64,000 bases of DNA, taken from the NCBI GenBank assembly GCA_900239685.1, contig OENT01000937.1:1-64000 (forward strand). Direction: 5' to 3'. A program made the translations under genes and the position numbers. Origin of the DNA: Rotaria macrura (taxonomy: Eukaryota; Rotifera; Eurotatoria; Philodinida; Philodinidae). The notes beneath the pieces were generated by a model. The model was not told where the DNA came from and made no database searches. It worked only from the letters and a program-made list of their open reading frames with translations. Positions 45,471 to 58,900 of this stretch are shown piece by piece (the first letter of the stretch is position 1; each line of letters starts with the position of its first letter).

Positions 45471-46118
45471 ACCCATGAATACACTACTATTTCTGCTTTC
45501 TTTAAGAAATTTAAAGTCAAGTTCGAACGGCAAATCCAAATTATTTTTGTTTCTGCATTTTGTAATAAAAATTAAAGATTTCGGTGGTTTCGGTGTTAGT
45601 TGAGTGCGTTGAAAACGCTTACATTAGCAATCATACCAAGAGTACTGCTGCGTGTGTAGGAGTTATTAAAAAACTTAATTCATGCTCATCCACATCCACA
45701 CCCCACTTTCACTCATTCCCGCCCCGCTTAAAAGTCTCCGGTGAATTTTCCGGCCGGTTTCTTCGGAAATTTGATGGCCTGCTTTTGGCATAAACAGTGC
45801 ATTTTCTTTTCTGACCTTGAATTTCAATGTGTAAGCTCTGCCAGTCTAGGGCCCACTGAATCAACTTTCGATATGGATGAACGTTACTTGTTCCTTTCAT
45901 TTAATTGAATTATATTTTATTATTGATTAAAATGCTAGTTAGTGCATCCCCTCTAGAGCTAAAATGTGGAACTCACATATCTTCAGCTTCATAATATTAA
46001 TACAAATTAAAGAAAATTTAACATCACCAAATTTTCTGTATCGTCGTTTTGTGATTGGCGCCCTATTTTTCGTTTTTATTGTTACTATTCGCTCATTATT
46101 TTCATTTTTGTAATTCAC
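45471..46118. other. Intergenic stretch inside the inverted duplication
   Basis: No supported gene; open frames here are short and lack support. Confidence 0.3.
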
Positions 46119-47130
46119 TGCCCAGAAGATTCATTCCGATAATAGGATCGGATCGAATTCTCTTTGGAATCCGATAGGATTGTATAGGATTTTTATTAAA
46201 CCGACGCAATCCGATCGGATTCAAGGAAAAGGAATGACCCACGGAATTTTAGTCTTAGGTATCTATCGAATTCCACCAACGCATTTGGACGGAATCTGAA
46301 GTAGACTTTTGACAAGGCGTGCGACAGCTCCAGCTCCCGAGAGCTGGAGCTCAAAACACCTATAACTCAAAATCGCTCACATTACGAATAACACCACGTT
46401 ACATTACACGATCACAGTAACGGAAAAACGATTCTTCCAATAACTTAGCAGGAAAAGGAATTTTAGACAAAAGAAGAGATTTTTATAATGGTTGACGAAA
46501 GTAATCGGGGTCGAGGAATCCGAAATAAAATTCCCTTACTTTCTCAAAAAACCTTCCTTGGGCCAAGAAAACACATTACAATATNATATTGTAATGTGTT
46601 TTCTTGGCCCAAGGAAGGTTTTTTGAGAAAGTAAGGGAATTTTATTTCGGATTCCTCGACCCCGATTACTTTCGTCAACCATTATAAAAATCTCTTCTTT
46701 TGTCTAAAATTCCTTTTCTTGCTAAGTTATTGGAAGAATCGTTTTTCCGTTACTGTAATCGTGTAATGTAACTGGTTGGTAACGTTAACTTCCCACCTCT
46801 ACTTTTGGGAAACCCCCTAGAATAGCGCTTGAATAGTTATGGAATGAGGTGTTGTTCGTAATGTGAACGATTTTGAGTTAGAGATGTTTTGAGCTCCAGC
46901 TCCCGAGAGCTGAAGCTGAGCTGGAGCTGTCACATGCCCACTTTTGACTCACTTCTAGGAATCTCTACAGGGGCTAATTGGTTCCCAATTAAAAAGATAG
47001 GTTTCTTCCGTAGGATTCGTCTATATTTCCGTTTCCCAGAATACGATTGAATTGTGTTGATTGATCGATTCCGATAAGATCCAGTCGAATCTGATATCGG
47101 ATTCATGCATTTGGATACTCCTAAGTTCGG
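46119..47130. mobile_element. ATCCGAT-word element, second copy, split by a hAT MITE
   Basis: Both flanking parts (46119-46305 and 46949-47130) share the CCGATCGGATTC word set and terminal blocks with the element at 17000-17358; the right part aligns with 17205-17358. The left end reads CTGCCCAGAAGATTCATTCC. The 627-bp palindromic element at 46314-46940 was inserted into it later. Confidence 0.65.
46314..46940. mobile_element. Palindromic hAT-type MITE, 627 bp, 8-bp TSD
   Basis: Flanked by the perfect direct repeat CTTTTGAC (46306-46313 and 46941-46948). Termini are AAGGCGTGCGACAGCTCC and GGAGCTGTCACATGCCCA. The two arms are nearly perfect reverse complements meeting at a single N (46585); the right arm has about 75 bp (46771-46846) missing from the left. 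GAGCTGGAGCT words lie near both ends. The N at the symmetry centre suggests the assembler joined through the hairpin. Confidence 0.88.
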
Positions 47131-47134
47131 CATG

Positions 47135-47935
47135 GCTAAGCGTTACGGAATTTCATTTTTTGAGATTCTAGTCTTTTTAACTTCTTTGTAATATAAGCAA
47201 GCTTTCGGAAATTTTAATCAGAAATAGAGCATTTTTAGATCTATCACCAATAAAGATTTCATTCATTTCTCTTCTACTGTAGCAGAGTCATATCACAAAA
47301 ATTAAACAATACGGAATTTCAAAGAATTTAATATTTTTTGGAGTGACTAGTAGTAAATCATTTTTATACGAAAGAACGAAGAATTCAAATCAACGTTTCA
47401 TTCAAAACTTGTCGCGCTTCCAACAACCTGTTAGAAGGTCAGATCGCTTCTGATCCACTTTTGCTGCATTAAATAAAAAAGTTTAACATATCGTTCGGTA
47501 CCGGAATTCATTTTGTTACGGAAATCCACATTTTCATTAATTTATAGTGGGCAAGGTTTCATGACTTACCATTCCAAACCATATAGATAAAACTGATCTT
47601 CTTTTCTGGTGCATGAGTGCCATGCAAACAGTCTTATCTTTGCAGTATGTCCGTTTTATTCTTACAATAAAATCTCATAAAACCTTCCGACTAGGTTTCA
47701 GAGAAAAATAAAATCTAACAACGTCAAAAAGCTGCACCTTTTAGATGAAATTACTCGATAGATTTTTATTGAAGCATGTATCGGGGAAAACTTGGAGTAT
47801 ATATCACTCCACTTATAGTTTTCAACAAGTCTGATAAACTATTGGTAACAGACTTTCGATTTTCGAGACGATTTCTCTCACTTTCCAATTTTAGACCTCC
47901 CCCATACTAGAGCACTGAACTGTGACCATGTCCAG
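47135..47935 (-). repeat. Old inverted duplication, right arm
   Basis: Reverse complement partner of 43850-44650; see that entry. GTTACGGAATTTCATTTTTTGAGATT here pairs with the block at about 44605-44635. Confidence 0.8.
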
Positions 47936-48496
47936 TTAACATTTTCTTATTATAAACATTAAAATAAACGACAAATAAAGCTGTGACGTATTTCGATTAT
48001 ATAATGCTGGCTGTTAAGCCTAGTTGGGGTAGTTTGTAAAATGGAGAACTGTAAAGAGGAGGAATCTGTAATGGAAGAGTTGGAGAACATGAAAAATCTC
48101 ACTCTCAAACTACCACTCACTGGTTTCTTCGAAAATATATATGAATTCCGCAAAATAAAGCTTCGCCTATTTTACATATCACTTTTGCTGTTCCTATTCA
48201 CGCAAGCATAATTTTGTTATTACGATCTGTTTCATGCGAACGCTTTTGCTTACTCTACTTGTCGCTAATATTTCCATTTGCAGAAATTCTTTTTGCTTTA
48301 TGGTACTTTTCTGAGACTTTTTCCCTCAATTTCGTCTTTGCGGTTTTCAATCCATCGAGAAAGCTTTCACCCAGGGGCATAAGTATGGAGGTGGGACATA
48401 TCGCGTCCTACGCCCCCTCCCCCGCTCCCCATGCTTTTAACAACTTTGGTGTTTCTATAAAAAAAACCGAAAAACTGAGCTTTTAGGGGTATTTTA
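47936..48496. other. Intergenic stretch
   Basis: No supported gene. A C-rich patch lies at 48405-48430. Confidence 0.3.
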
Positions 48497-48627
48497 TAGA
48501 GTCCTGCGGGACAAAATTTTGATTGTCCCGAATACCGTCCCGAAAAATTATTGGGACAGTCCCATTTATGCCACGGGACGGGATAAACAGGATTTTTAGG
48601 GATTCGGGACTTTCCCGTAGCACTCTA
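48497..48627. mobile_element. hAT MITE, 131 bp, CCCGAAT/CGGGAC words, 8-bp TSD
   Basis: Flanked by the perfect direct repeat GTATTTTA (48489-48496 and 48628-48635). Termini are TAGAGTCCTGCGGGA and TCCCGTAGCACTCTA. GTCCCG/CGGGAC words fill the interior. It is a deletion derivative of the same family as 19156-19710. Confidence 0.93.
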
Positions 48628-48635
48628 GTATTTTA

Positions 48636-49234
48636 CTCAGAATCCACACGAACCAAGACGTTACGCCATCTCCTACCCATTGCCTTAGAGACCGAGTTAC
48701 GCCATTACTTTCGCCGATAAATAATCTTCCCGATGAAAAATTTCCCGATTTTTTAGTTGAAATTTGACCAAATTTCTGTGCTTTTCGGTATGAAGTGGCT
48801 ATAGATCATAATAAAGAAATCTAGAAACTTTATTGCCGAACGACCAGTTTCATGTTCCAATGATTTCCTGTACTTTTCTTCGGGACGCGGTGACTTTTGC
48901 TGCATCTTGCCTTCCGACTCCTGCGCTGTCCATTATCCGAAACTATTAGGCAGTTAATATGCATATCTTTAAAGATAAATGTATATTGCCACGAGTAGGA
49001 ATTTCAAAATAAAATAGAAAGATGTTGAAATGTTTCACAGCTTCTTTCACAGTGAGTGGGGCAACATAGGAAAAATTATTGTTGTTGACTTACTTTAACT
49101 TCTTATTCAAGTCTAAAAAGTGGCGGACGACTTCTAATAGTGTAACAGTGATGATGAAAAAACGTAGCTAGATAAGAACGCAAAATAATTGGTATTTTTT
49201 TATCTCGTCAGTCAAAACTACACACAATTATCTT
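48636..49234. other. Intergenic stretch
   Basis: No supported gene or repeat. Confidence 0.3.
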
Positions 49235-49970
49235 ATGAGGGAAGGCTCCCAGTTTGAAAATCGCTTTCGAACTGACACGTAGTGTCGAATAAATAATCGA
49301 AGGTTCAAAATCTGTATATCACAACCCTTTTGTCTAGCGTTTGTTTTTTGAGCCGATTTTTTGGGAGTAACGGTTTCCAGGCTCAATGGCCAATCGCGAC
49401 AAAGAGTATTTCGTCCGTTCATATGAAAAAGCACAGCGCAAAACCTAAAGAAAAGTACTATTCATGGCGACAAGAGGGCTTTTAAGCGTGCCTTTGAGGG
49501 CTAAATACGAAGTACTGAGGATAAAAGTTCTTTTGAAATTCAAAGTTTTTCAGCATCTACCATGTTCATTCTAGACAGTTGCTCGTAGTGGATTAATAGC
49601 CAACAGAATCTATAGGCTACTAATTCACTACCACCAATCATCTAGCAAGAGCAGGAAACTGAATTTCAAAAGAACTTTTATCCTCAGTATTTCGTCTTTT
49701 AACCGAAAAAAACAAGCTTAAAAAGCCTCTAGTCACCTTGAAAAGTGCTTTTCTAACGGTTTTGTGCTATGCTCTTTCATATGGAGAGACGAAAGCGTCT
49801 TTTGTTGAAAACGATTTTTGAGCCTACAGACCTGGTTTCACAAAAACAAATCGGCTCAAAATTCAAACGTTAGTCAAAACGGTTGTGATATTCGGATTCA
49901 GCACCTTCGATTACCTATTGTCTGCTAAGTGTCAAGTCGAAAGAGATTTTCAAGTTAGGTTCTTTCCTAG
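49235..49970. repeat. Foldback element, ~310-bp diverged arms
   Basis: Left arm about 49235-49545 and right arm about 49660-49970 are diverged reverse complements. Paired blocks include GAAAATCGCTTTCGA with TCGAAAGAGATTTTC, and AAAGTTCTTTTGAAATTCA with TGAATTTCAAAAGAACTTT. No transposase. Target duplication not resolved. Confidence 0.8.
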
Positions 49971-50139
49971 TTAGAACCATCAAGAATGAGAGCATCACAT
50001 GAAAATAAAAATTAGAGGATGTTGTTGGAAAGGGAGAAAAGACCCACACTGACACTGGACATACCAGCACACACGCCAAATTTTATCACAAGAAATCGGA
50101 TTGGTCATTGACTTTCTATATTGCATTTTCATGATAATA

Positions 50140-51470
50140 CGATGGAGCAAGATATGGCAGAAAAGGTTGAACCATTAATCCGTCTTTTCAATCAATAATG
50201 TCTTAATATTGTTGAGCCGGAAACAAATATTTCGATTGACGAACAGATGATCAGTTACAAAGGCGCAAAAGCGCCAAAATTATTTTGGCAATATATGCCA
50301 TCTAGACTAGTCAAGCATGGTTTGAGATGTTGAGCAAAATGCAGCGTCTCAGGTTTCGTTTATGAAATCATACTTTGTAGCGGAAGCAAAGAGACTTACT
50401 CAAACAAAAGATTGTCTTCGTCGTTAAAGCATTCATTACGTTCAATGGTGTCAACGGCTGTCGACATTGGCGGGATGCTAATTCAGACTGAGCAGTTTCT
50501 TGTAGATATTAAGGAGGCCCGCTTGTCTGGTATGGGGGTATTGGACTTTCTTGATCATATACCAGTTGTTTTACGCATTTTCGTCGATAACTATTTTGCA
50601 TCATTCAAACTTATAGCTGGAAGGAGTGAACTTGGCTATGTTATTGCATGCACACTACGTACTAATCGAATCGGACATCTTTTGTACCATCAGAAAAGGC
50701 TGTGAAAATCAAACCACGCAGTTATCATGAAATATTTGGTTCCGATGACGAGTATTGTGTTGTAATTACTTGGTAAGATAGGAAAAGAGATTTACATTTT
50801 CCAACTGTTTTAGCGCAGAGCCCTTGGTCATGTCGCAATGGTGGAATAAAGAACAAAATAGCTAGTTACACATCCTGGTACCGCAGATCGTTTTCACTTA
50901 CAACAAATACATGACAGGTGTGGATACATTGGACATGATTGTTGCTTTACATCCAATATAATTTCTTTCAAAACGATGGTATATAAAAATGATTTTGGAT
51001 GTATTTGACTTGATTGTTACTAATTCGTGGATGTTATTGAATCAAGTCGGGTGTGGTCATGGAAGCAATAATGGTGCTAGTAACTGGAGGAAACTTACAT
51101 TATTTCATACAGAAAATGAAATTGAGAGATCCTTTTTACAAAGACCTCAACTTCAGCCAACACAATTTTTGGAACCATTATTATCAACAACGCCAGCGGC
51201 AAATTACTTACGGCAATCATCAGATGATGGCGAAAATGAAGATGAAAATTCACAAAAGAAGAGAAAACGGGAACACAAATGAGTTCTCTCGAAAAACCGT
51301 TACGTTTTCATCAGTTGAATCATTTCCCAACGTTTGTAAAAGCTGAGGATGCAAGTCGATGCAAAAAAGACGATTATCGAGTAAAAACACTTTGATCTTG
51401 TACGGAATGTGGCACTCAGTTTTGTTTAACATCTACACGCAACTGTTTCAACGACTATCAAACTAAGAAT
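50140..51470 (+). pseudogene. piggyBac transposase pseudogene
   Basis: Successive frames give the piggyBac (DDE_Tnp_1_7) order. ISIDEQMISYKGAK holds the first catalytic Asp region, followed by FWQYMPSRLVKHG. IPVVLRIFVDNYFAS holds the second Asp region, followed by CTLRTNRIGHL. NKYMTGVDTLDMI is the 'YN..MGGVD..DQ' motif, followed by SKRWYIKMILDVFDL. The C-terminal cysteine region lies near 51340-51460, with RCKKDDYR, CTECGTQFC and CFNDYQ. At least five stops or frameshifts make it inactive, and the N-terminus is missing or unrecognisable. Confidence 0.85.
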
Positions 51471-53990
51471 TGAAACTCATCATTACATGTCTAGTCAAAG
51501 TTTATTTTGCATTCACCAATAAATTTCCAAAACTGTGCCATACAAGTTTGCTTATGTTTTCAAATACTTAGGGATTGAAATAAAAACTAAAATGAGATAG
51601 GGTGCATTTATAAAAGCGAAGCTAGCTAAAATACGAAACATTTTCTGCATTCAGAAAGATAGAAACAAAATTTCAATCGAATAAAGTCAAATCAGAGAAA
51701 GAATTTCTAGTGCATTTGCACTACCACATTTTATATAGCTGTTAGCGATATGGTTCTATTTTAAGGAAAATCGAAAGCAAGAAATTGAATATCTATACTG
51801 TACGGAAATCCGAACAATATATAATCTAAGAAGATGGAATGATTAAGTAACACTTGCTGTTGCACAAGATAAATCAATTCTTGATTATCTTTATAGCTAT
51901 TAGAAAAATTTTGTCAGATATCTGAAAGAGTCTCCAGAAGGAAGGGAATATAGAGAAACGTGTGAAGCAGAAACGATCATTAAATCATCAGACATATGTT
52001 TCTATAAGTCTATGAAATTCAAGAAGAATAACCTTTTTAGGAATCACTTGACACAGAAGGCAAATGATAAGAATGTAGATGTTTCCTCTTTTGTCAACAT
52101 TCATGATTGTCAAAAAAACGACGTGAAAAAATCTCATTCAGATGTACAAGGTTTCATTCTCAAGTATATAATACGTAAAGTACTAGGCATAAATACTGGT
52201 ACTTTAGTCTTCTTGTTTAATATATATTTTTTTCTTAAACTGATGAAATAATGTAAAAGCGTGGTTTGGTTATGATGTCTTATTGTTCTTTCATGTTTTT
52301 CCACTTTCTTTTATCTTATCTTTCCCTGTACATCATAACACACGTCGTTTTTTTTGTATTTCGTTCCTTGTCATGGTGAATATGTGTCATAGGCGTGATG
52401 AAAGAAACGAAATTTCCTCCTTTTTTCTATACAGATTTTTTTAACTGGTAACCTCTATGGGATCAATAAAACTGTAGTGTGAATTCGTTTGTAAATATTG
52501 GCAATGACTGTATCTATATTAATAGTGAACTTTTCTATACGCGTTGAACACTTCGTGGAGAGTAGAGGGTTAAACACATGAGAACACTGTTTTCGTATTT
52601 TCTTATCTGAAACGGAATAGACACATAATGCTGAGGTAAAGAAGTGACAAAAATTTGAATTATCCTATTTTACTTAACGTTTTTGTTAAAGTATCCACAC
52701 ATTACTTCACTCAGTACAGTAAAGATAAAATGCCACCCCTATTCTAGACGGTGATGAAGTGATTTCAATTTATGTTTTTTTAAATTATATAGGTGTGGCT
52801 TTTCTCCCCTAATGACTTTAACACATTCCGATTTGATTTTATGCCTATTTTGTACATAGCTAAATCAATTTACATATATGTGAAAGTCACGATCATCACA
52901 TATCAAAATATCCCTACAAACGTAATAAATAGCATATGATCTATTAATTCTACTTCCAGAGTTGCTGTTTTCTATTCTTTTTCTCACACTACGTTCAACA
53001 TACACGGTTTCTGTGACAAATCCGGATCACCAATAGAATTTAGCATTCAAGTATTGGTTGTGTCAATGTTTATCCAAGAAATAGCATAGAAACAAACTCT
53101 AGGCAAAAAACATTCAAAAACAATTTTTCTATTATATGTCAGTATGCGGAGTGTTTTTATTTTAGATTTCTAGTATTCCAATCCAATCTTTCGCAAGTTT
53201 TCTGAGATCCTTGCATCACTATGTAAAAATAGGATGTTTCACAAATGCGATATTTTTGCCACGATTATTCGTCTAACTCTAAGGTTACAATCAAGTATGG
53301 TACATGAATTTCAGATATTTTGTAGAGAATTTAAAGTTCTCAGTTTCTTTGATTCATTTTTAGTAAACCATTTTTTATGAGAACATGTAAACAGTGACGA
53401 AAGACTTTATTTTCAATCGTTCTCACTTATTATAAAGGCTTAAGAAAAAAATAAATATACAGGAGGATGGGCCATTTAATTCTCTATAAGACTCATATCG
53501 AATAACCTGAAATATAAAAACGTTTTCTTAACCGGGGCATCTTTTACCTGATGATCAACCTTTAAGGAAGATTCGAAATGATCATCGTAAGTAGATTGAA
53601 ATTCTCGTATGCACTCACTCTTACCCTTCTTACGTTTAAAAATCAATCAAACTATAACTGTTGTTCTAAGAACCAACTAGAGATCTAAAATCTGATAGAG
53701 AAGTTATCAACAATCTAACATTATAATAGAACATAATCAATAAAATTGTCTTCACTCCTCCCTTTCTCTCTACTTCGAGCAGCATCTACAATAACCCCTT
53801 CATTGTTTTTAGTATTATAATAATAACAAAGTATCAGATTACTTTTGTTTTCAATCTTTCTATTGTCTGATTTTAATGAAAAAAATTCAATTTTCTGCGA
53901 TTTATCAAACTATTACGTTGGAAGATATCAGTTATATTGAAGTAATCCTTATCAAATAAGTATTCTATAAAAATCTACCCGAGTGAGTCT
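51471..53990. other. Gene-poor stretch
   Basis: No gene supported. A coherent but stop-interrupted plus frame at about 51780-52250 (ILDYLYSY and YRETCEAETIIKSSDICFY) may be a decayed coding sequence of unknown type. Confidence 0.35.
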
Positions 53991-55993
53991 CCACTGTAGT
54001 TATTTTTACAACTTCTAATATCATCACAACTATAATTTACCATCGAATTCTAACTTTTCTGTTAACAGTTAGTATTACTACAAGTGTTGATGTACCTATG
54101 CCTACATGAACAAAAGTATCTGATCCATCATTTCTGCCACATATTCCTGATCCAACTCAACCAAAACGAGCATTATTTAAAAATAAATTTCATCTTATTT
54201 CACTACTTCGTGAAGGATGAAATCCAATTATCATACATCCATTTATGCTTTCAATGAATGGTGAATCACTATAGGGTATTCCAGTACCTTTTATAGAGTA
54301 ATTAATATTTAGTCAACACACTGATAATACAAGAGTTGAACATTTCATGAATATAGTATTAAAAAATATTTGAATTTCACCAACAGAGTTTTGGCAAAAA
54401 GTTTTGAAATGATTGGTGCCGATGACTTTGGTTTTCGTTTAAAATTATAACTGTGACAAAAAATTTCACAACCTTCTATCACAATTCTTATTATATGTGG
54501 TATGATAAATTCTAAATTTGAATATACTTTAGCAACACGGACAATTTGAACTAGTTCTGCTAACGGTTGATGCAAAAATTCCTGTGAAAATTTTCCTCAA
54601 TTTTTCATCTGTAAACACAGAATCCGGAAAAATAAAAAAATATCTATACAGGATCTTGGTTGAAACAGCTTTCTATCTGTGTGTTCAAATAAATGCGATC
54701 GTGTATTGTCCTGGAGTAAAGAGGACATATTTCGACAGCATGAAAATTTAGTCTGTAAAGGAAAACCAGCTCAGTATCTTTTGACTCCTTCTTCTTGTTA
54801 ATTCCATCGGATTGTTTCATGTTTGGTTTATCTTCACTATGCGTTGACAATCTGGAGGCGTCAGCATATTAATATCGGCAGTAGTCTGAATCAATTCCAG
54901 GTACGATTTGATTTGTTTTAAGGAAATATGGCATTTGAATTCTCGAAAAACCCATCATCAGGTAATGCTCATTTTCACATTCTATTTTTACGATGTTAGG
55001 TAGGTTTTTCTTTTTCAATTTTTTCACAGCTTCATCTATATCAATATCATACAATCTTTTCTGCCCAGTTTGTAGAAAATTAAACGGGGAATATAAGAGG
55101 AAAGGGCTAACGAAATCTAATCAGGCGAACATGAGAAAATCGAAAAATATTGAATTATCAGTTTCTTTTGACGTAGCCATCTCGAGCAGTTTTTAAAGAC
55201 AATCTATTTACTACTGTCAAAAGATGTACTAATTAATCAAAGACAATACATGATAGAACTCTCTTGAGCACACAGATTGAATACTCTTTCAACCTAGATC
55301 CTGATCAGGAATTTTTTTGTTTTTCCGAAACACGTTTTTACAGATGAAAAACGGAGAAACATTTTCCCTGGAAATTTTGGAACGGCCGCTAAATTCTTAA
55401 CCTTTCATATGTACATTCAATCTCTGTTTTTCTGTTCTAAATTATGTATATCCATCAGTAATCTCTGATCTCTATCCTCAGTTCTTCACAGGCATATCTT
55501 CGAAGTTGTTGATTGAAAATCTGAAACGCATTCAAGTTTTCTATTACGCTTTTTCATGATTTCGGAGGCTTGAAAAATGTTGAAGCCATACAGAACGTAT
55601 CACAGAAGCCTAAAAACGTATTCTTACATGCCCATTTTCATTTGGATTTACGCTCTCTGGCACTATTATTTTCTGAGAATATGTTTATTGTTTCAATAAA
55701 TACTGATTGGATTCCTCGCGCGTATCGAAATTGATCTTCCTTGACATTTGAAGGTTTTGGAAACCTCGGAAACCACTAAGATACTTTTGAGAACCGTTGA
55801 AAGTTCACAAACCGTCTCGGAAACCAGAAGGCTTCTCAAAATAGTTTGAGTTTCTCAACAGGCAGATTTCTTTATAGAGTATTGGTACCTAAAGCGAAAA
55901 TGTAAATATTTATTAAACTTAATTTTACTGTTAGATTTCAGTTCTTTAATTAACTCTTCATACTCTATGCATAAAAAATATCTATGAATCCAA
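53991..55993. other. Gene-poor stretch with stop-interrupted reading frames
   Basis: The minus strand from 55054 to 54644 stays in frame with one stop (YDIDIDEAVKKLKKKN, then HFAVEICPLYS-like segments), and the plus strand at about 54060-54300 reads DPTQPKRALFKNKFHLISLL. Both could be decayed exons; no family recognised. GGAAACC/TGAGAAAC words cluster at 55740-55860. The first exon of the downstream G8 gene may be hidden here. Confidence 0.35.
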
Positions 55994-58900
55994 ATGCATG
56001 ATGCATTAATTCAAATTCGGTATATTTCTCTTGAAAAGTATATTCTTTTCCCATTTCAGATTGATAAATATATTTATGTGATGTTAATATCAAACATTTT
56101 TAAAATCTGTTTAATTTCACAATATTTAGTGCAAAAAAATCATGTCTCTGAAGCTTTTACTCAACAAGATGAAGCAGCATACATTGGTGCTTTTAGTACT
56201 TTAATAAAAGATTCTTACTCAGCACCGCTTCCTCGAGACTTGGCAGCCACATGTAAGAACCAGAATCAAGCAACAGTGTCAACAGTTAAATCAATAACAA
56301 CATCAATGTTATCATCTGATCTACAAATATTTTGTGGCACTGAGACCATATGCACCATACCAGCTGGCTTTACAGTTACAATGAATAGCAATTTAAATGT
56401 TGCTTCTTTAGTTGTGAGTGGTTCGTTAGTTTGGAATGACGTTAGCCAGTCTTCAAGTGATCAATGGTTGTGTGCTGGTTACATTGCGGTAAGAATTTTG
56501 CTTCTTTAATTTAACTAGAAATTGAGAAATTGATTATGTATTTCTGCAGGTCAATGGAGGTCAATTCGACATGAATCTAGCGAGTAAACAAGGATATATT
56601 TATATTAAAAATAATGGTCTCAAACATTCAACGGTTTATACTCGTGCCTTTGGTTCCTATAATGCCGGTAAAATACGCGTTACGGGTCGCTCTCTTGCTA
56701 GAACTTGGTCTTTACTAGCTGAAAGAGCTACATATGGTATGAGTGCAATTAGTCTCCTACACAAACCCGAAGATATGGTTATTTTAGAATTTCACAACGT
56801 TTTTCATTATACCACAAGTGTTTAATATATTTTAGGGATGGAGAGTGGGCGATAGAATTGTTATAGCTCCAACTATGCCAGGCTCAAGAGGGGATGCTGA
56901 AGATTACACAATTGGAGAATTCGAGGCTAATAATACTATAAAATTACTTAATAAAGACGGAACTTCTATTGGTGTTATATCGTCATTTTTCGAATCAAAG
57001 AGCGTGTTTACAGGTAATAATATGTCTGCTCTCATGCAAGCTGAAGTCATCAACCTTTCACGTAATATCATAATTACCGGAGACGATTTTCAGCATGTGA
57101 ATTGCGTCAACGATGTAACTAATGGTAGACCAAGTGATAATCTTCAAGCTGATCACTGTTCATGCTGGAACTCTATTAATCGAAATAAATGCACCCTTGG
57201 ATTGCACACAATTGCAATTGGGCCAGGTTCAGTTCTATCGCTACAATACACAAGGATTGAGAAGTGTGGCCAACGTGGTATTTTAGGAAAATACTGCGTT
57301 CATCTTCATTTAGTTACTAAATGTTCTGATTGCAAAATCATTGGCAATGCTGTTGAGTATGGTCATCAAAGAGGTACTACCATTCATGGAACACATATGG
57401 CGACTGTAGAAAATAATGTTTACAATGATATTCGCGGTGCAATAATATATGTTGAAGATGGAAATGAAATGTATAATAGAATATTTCATAATGTTGGAAT
57501 ATGTCCTTGGGCGAAATCTGGGGAAAAAAGAGGATGCACTGTACCTGGTGGGTTTCAAATTTCCATAGTTTTAGTTTTATTTGTAAAATTTTGCTCTTAA
57601 AGGCACAGACAATGATCAATCTGATACTACATTAAATCAAGCTGGTTTATGGGGTTTGAGTTTTACTAACTATGTTATTGGAAATCGTTTTGCTAATAAT
57701 TTTAATGGAATGCTGTACCAAGAACAAGGATTCGACAGTGGTCGAGGTCACGTAAGCGGATTAGAATGTCCCAGTTTTCAGCAAATTGGAAGATTAGAAG
57801 GAAACACTTTTCACGGTTGTGGAAGATTTGGTACATATGTACTCGCGAGTGTGTTTCCAAAAAGAACCGACAGATCGATTGATAGAAATGGTTTGCCAAC
57901 ATTAAGCACATGTAAAGAATGGACTACAAGTGGTGAAGATAATGGATTACCAGCGACATTTATGCATAATATCGATTATGACAATGTATTTGTAGGCCAA
58001 TATAATGCTGGTGATTTACAGTATCGATTCCATACGAGCATTAATAACCAGAATTTGATTTACTGGAAAGAAACAAAAACCTTTCAAGACGGTTGCTCCT
58101 CTCATATTGCTGACTCGTTTTATGGCTCAGGTAATTTAGCTTTGCCTGGTGGCCATGGAGCATTTATTTTAGAAAATATGATCTTCAATAACCGAGTTCA
58201 CTTTGAGTCAAGTCACCATTGTCAAATTGGAGTAACTGGAGGTAGCTGATGTTTCTAATTTATCTTTGTAATTAATTTTCTAATTTAAAACTTCTACTGA
58301 AGTACTTTGTATGCCAACTTACGTGTTTGTCAATATGAAATGGACTGGTGAAGCATCTGATGAATCTTCAATCTTAAAATGGGGACCAAACAATGGAGCC
58401 ATGTTTACGCTTGGGCCTGATGATGAAAAAAACTTAAATGGAAGTAAATTATTTCCAGCTGGATTTTGCTCTATAGTCAATCCATATTGGTAGGACATTT
58501 TTCTTGTTTCTTAATAAGAGCTTTTTAATTTACTTAATCTTTGTTCAAGGTCGTATCTTTTAGCATTGGACAATGGTGCGTCTTGTTTTAATTTGAATGA
58601 TGTTGCTAGTCTCTTAGGTCAAGATACTGTTAAACTAACGAGAAAATATGACGGTGGTATGTTAAAAACAATAAACATATTTAAAATTGTTTTCTTTATT
58701 GATAATTTAATTTTTAAACTTATTTAATTCTAATTATAGGAGCTATTGTTTGCAAAAGACCTGTTCGCCGACTTGAGGTATCATCAGGTTTTGAAAAGCT
58801 CGTAGGATTATTTTTCTACATTTTCTTTATATGTTTTAGATATTCTCATTTCATCAAAATCCAACAAGCTCTCAGACGATGCAATTGGAACTTTGGCAAT

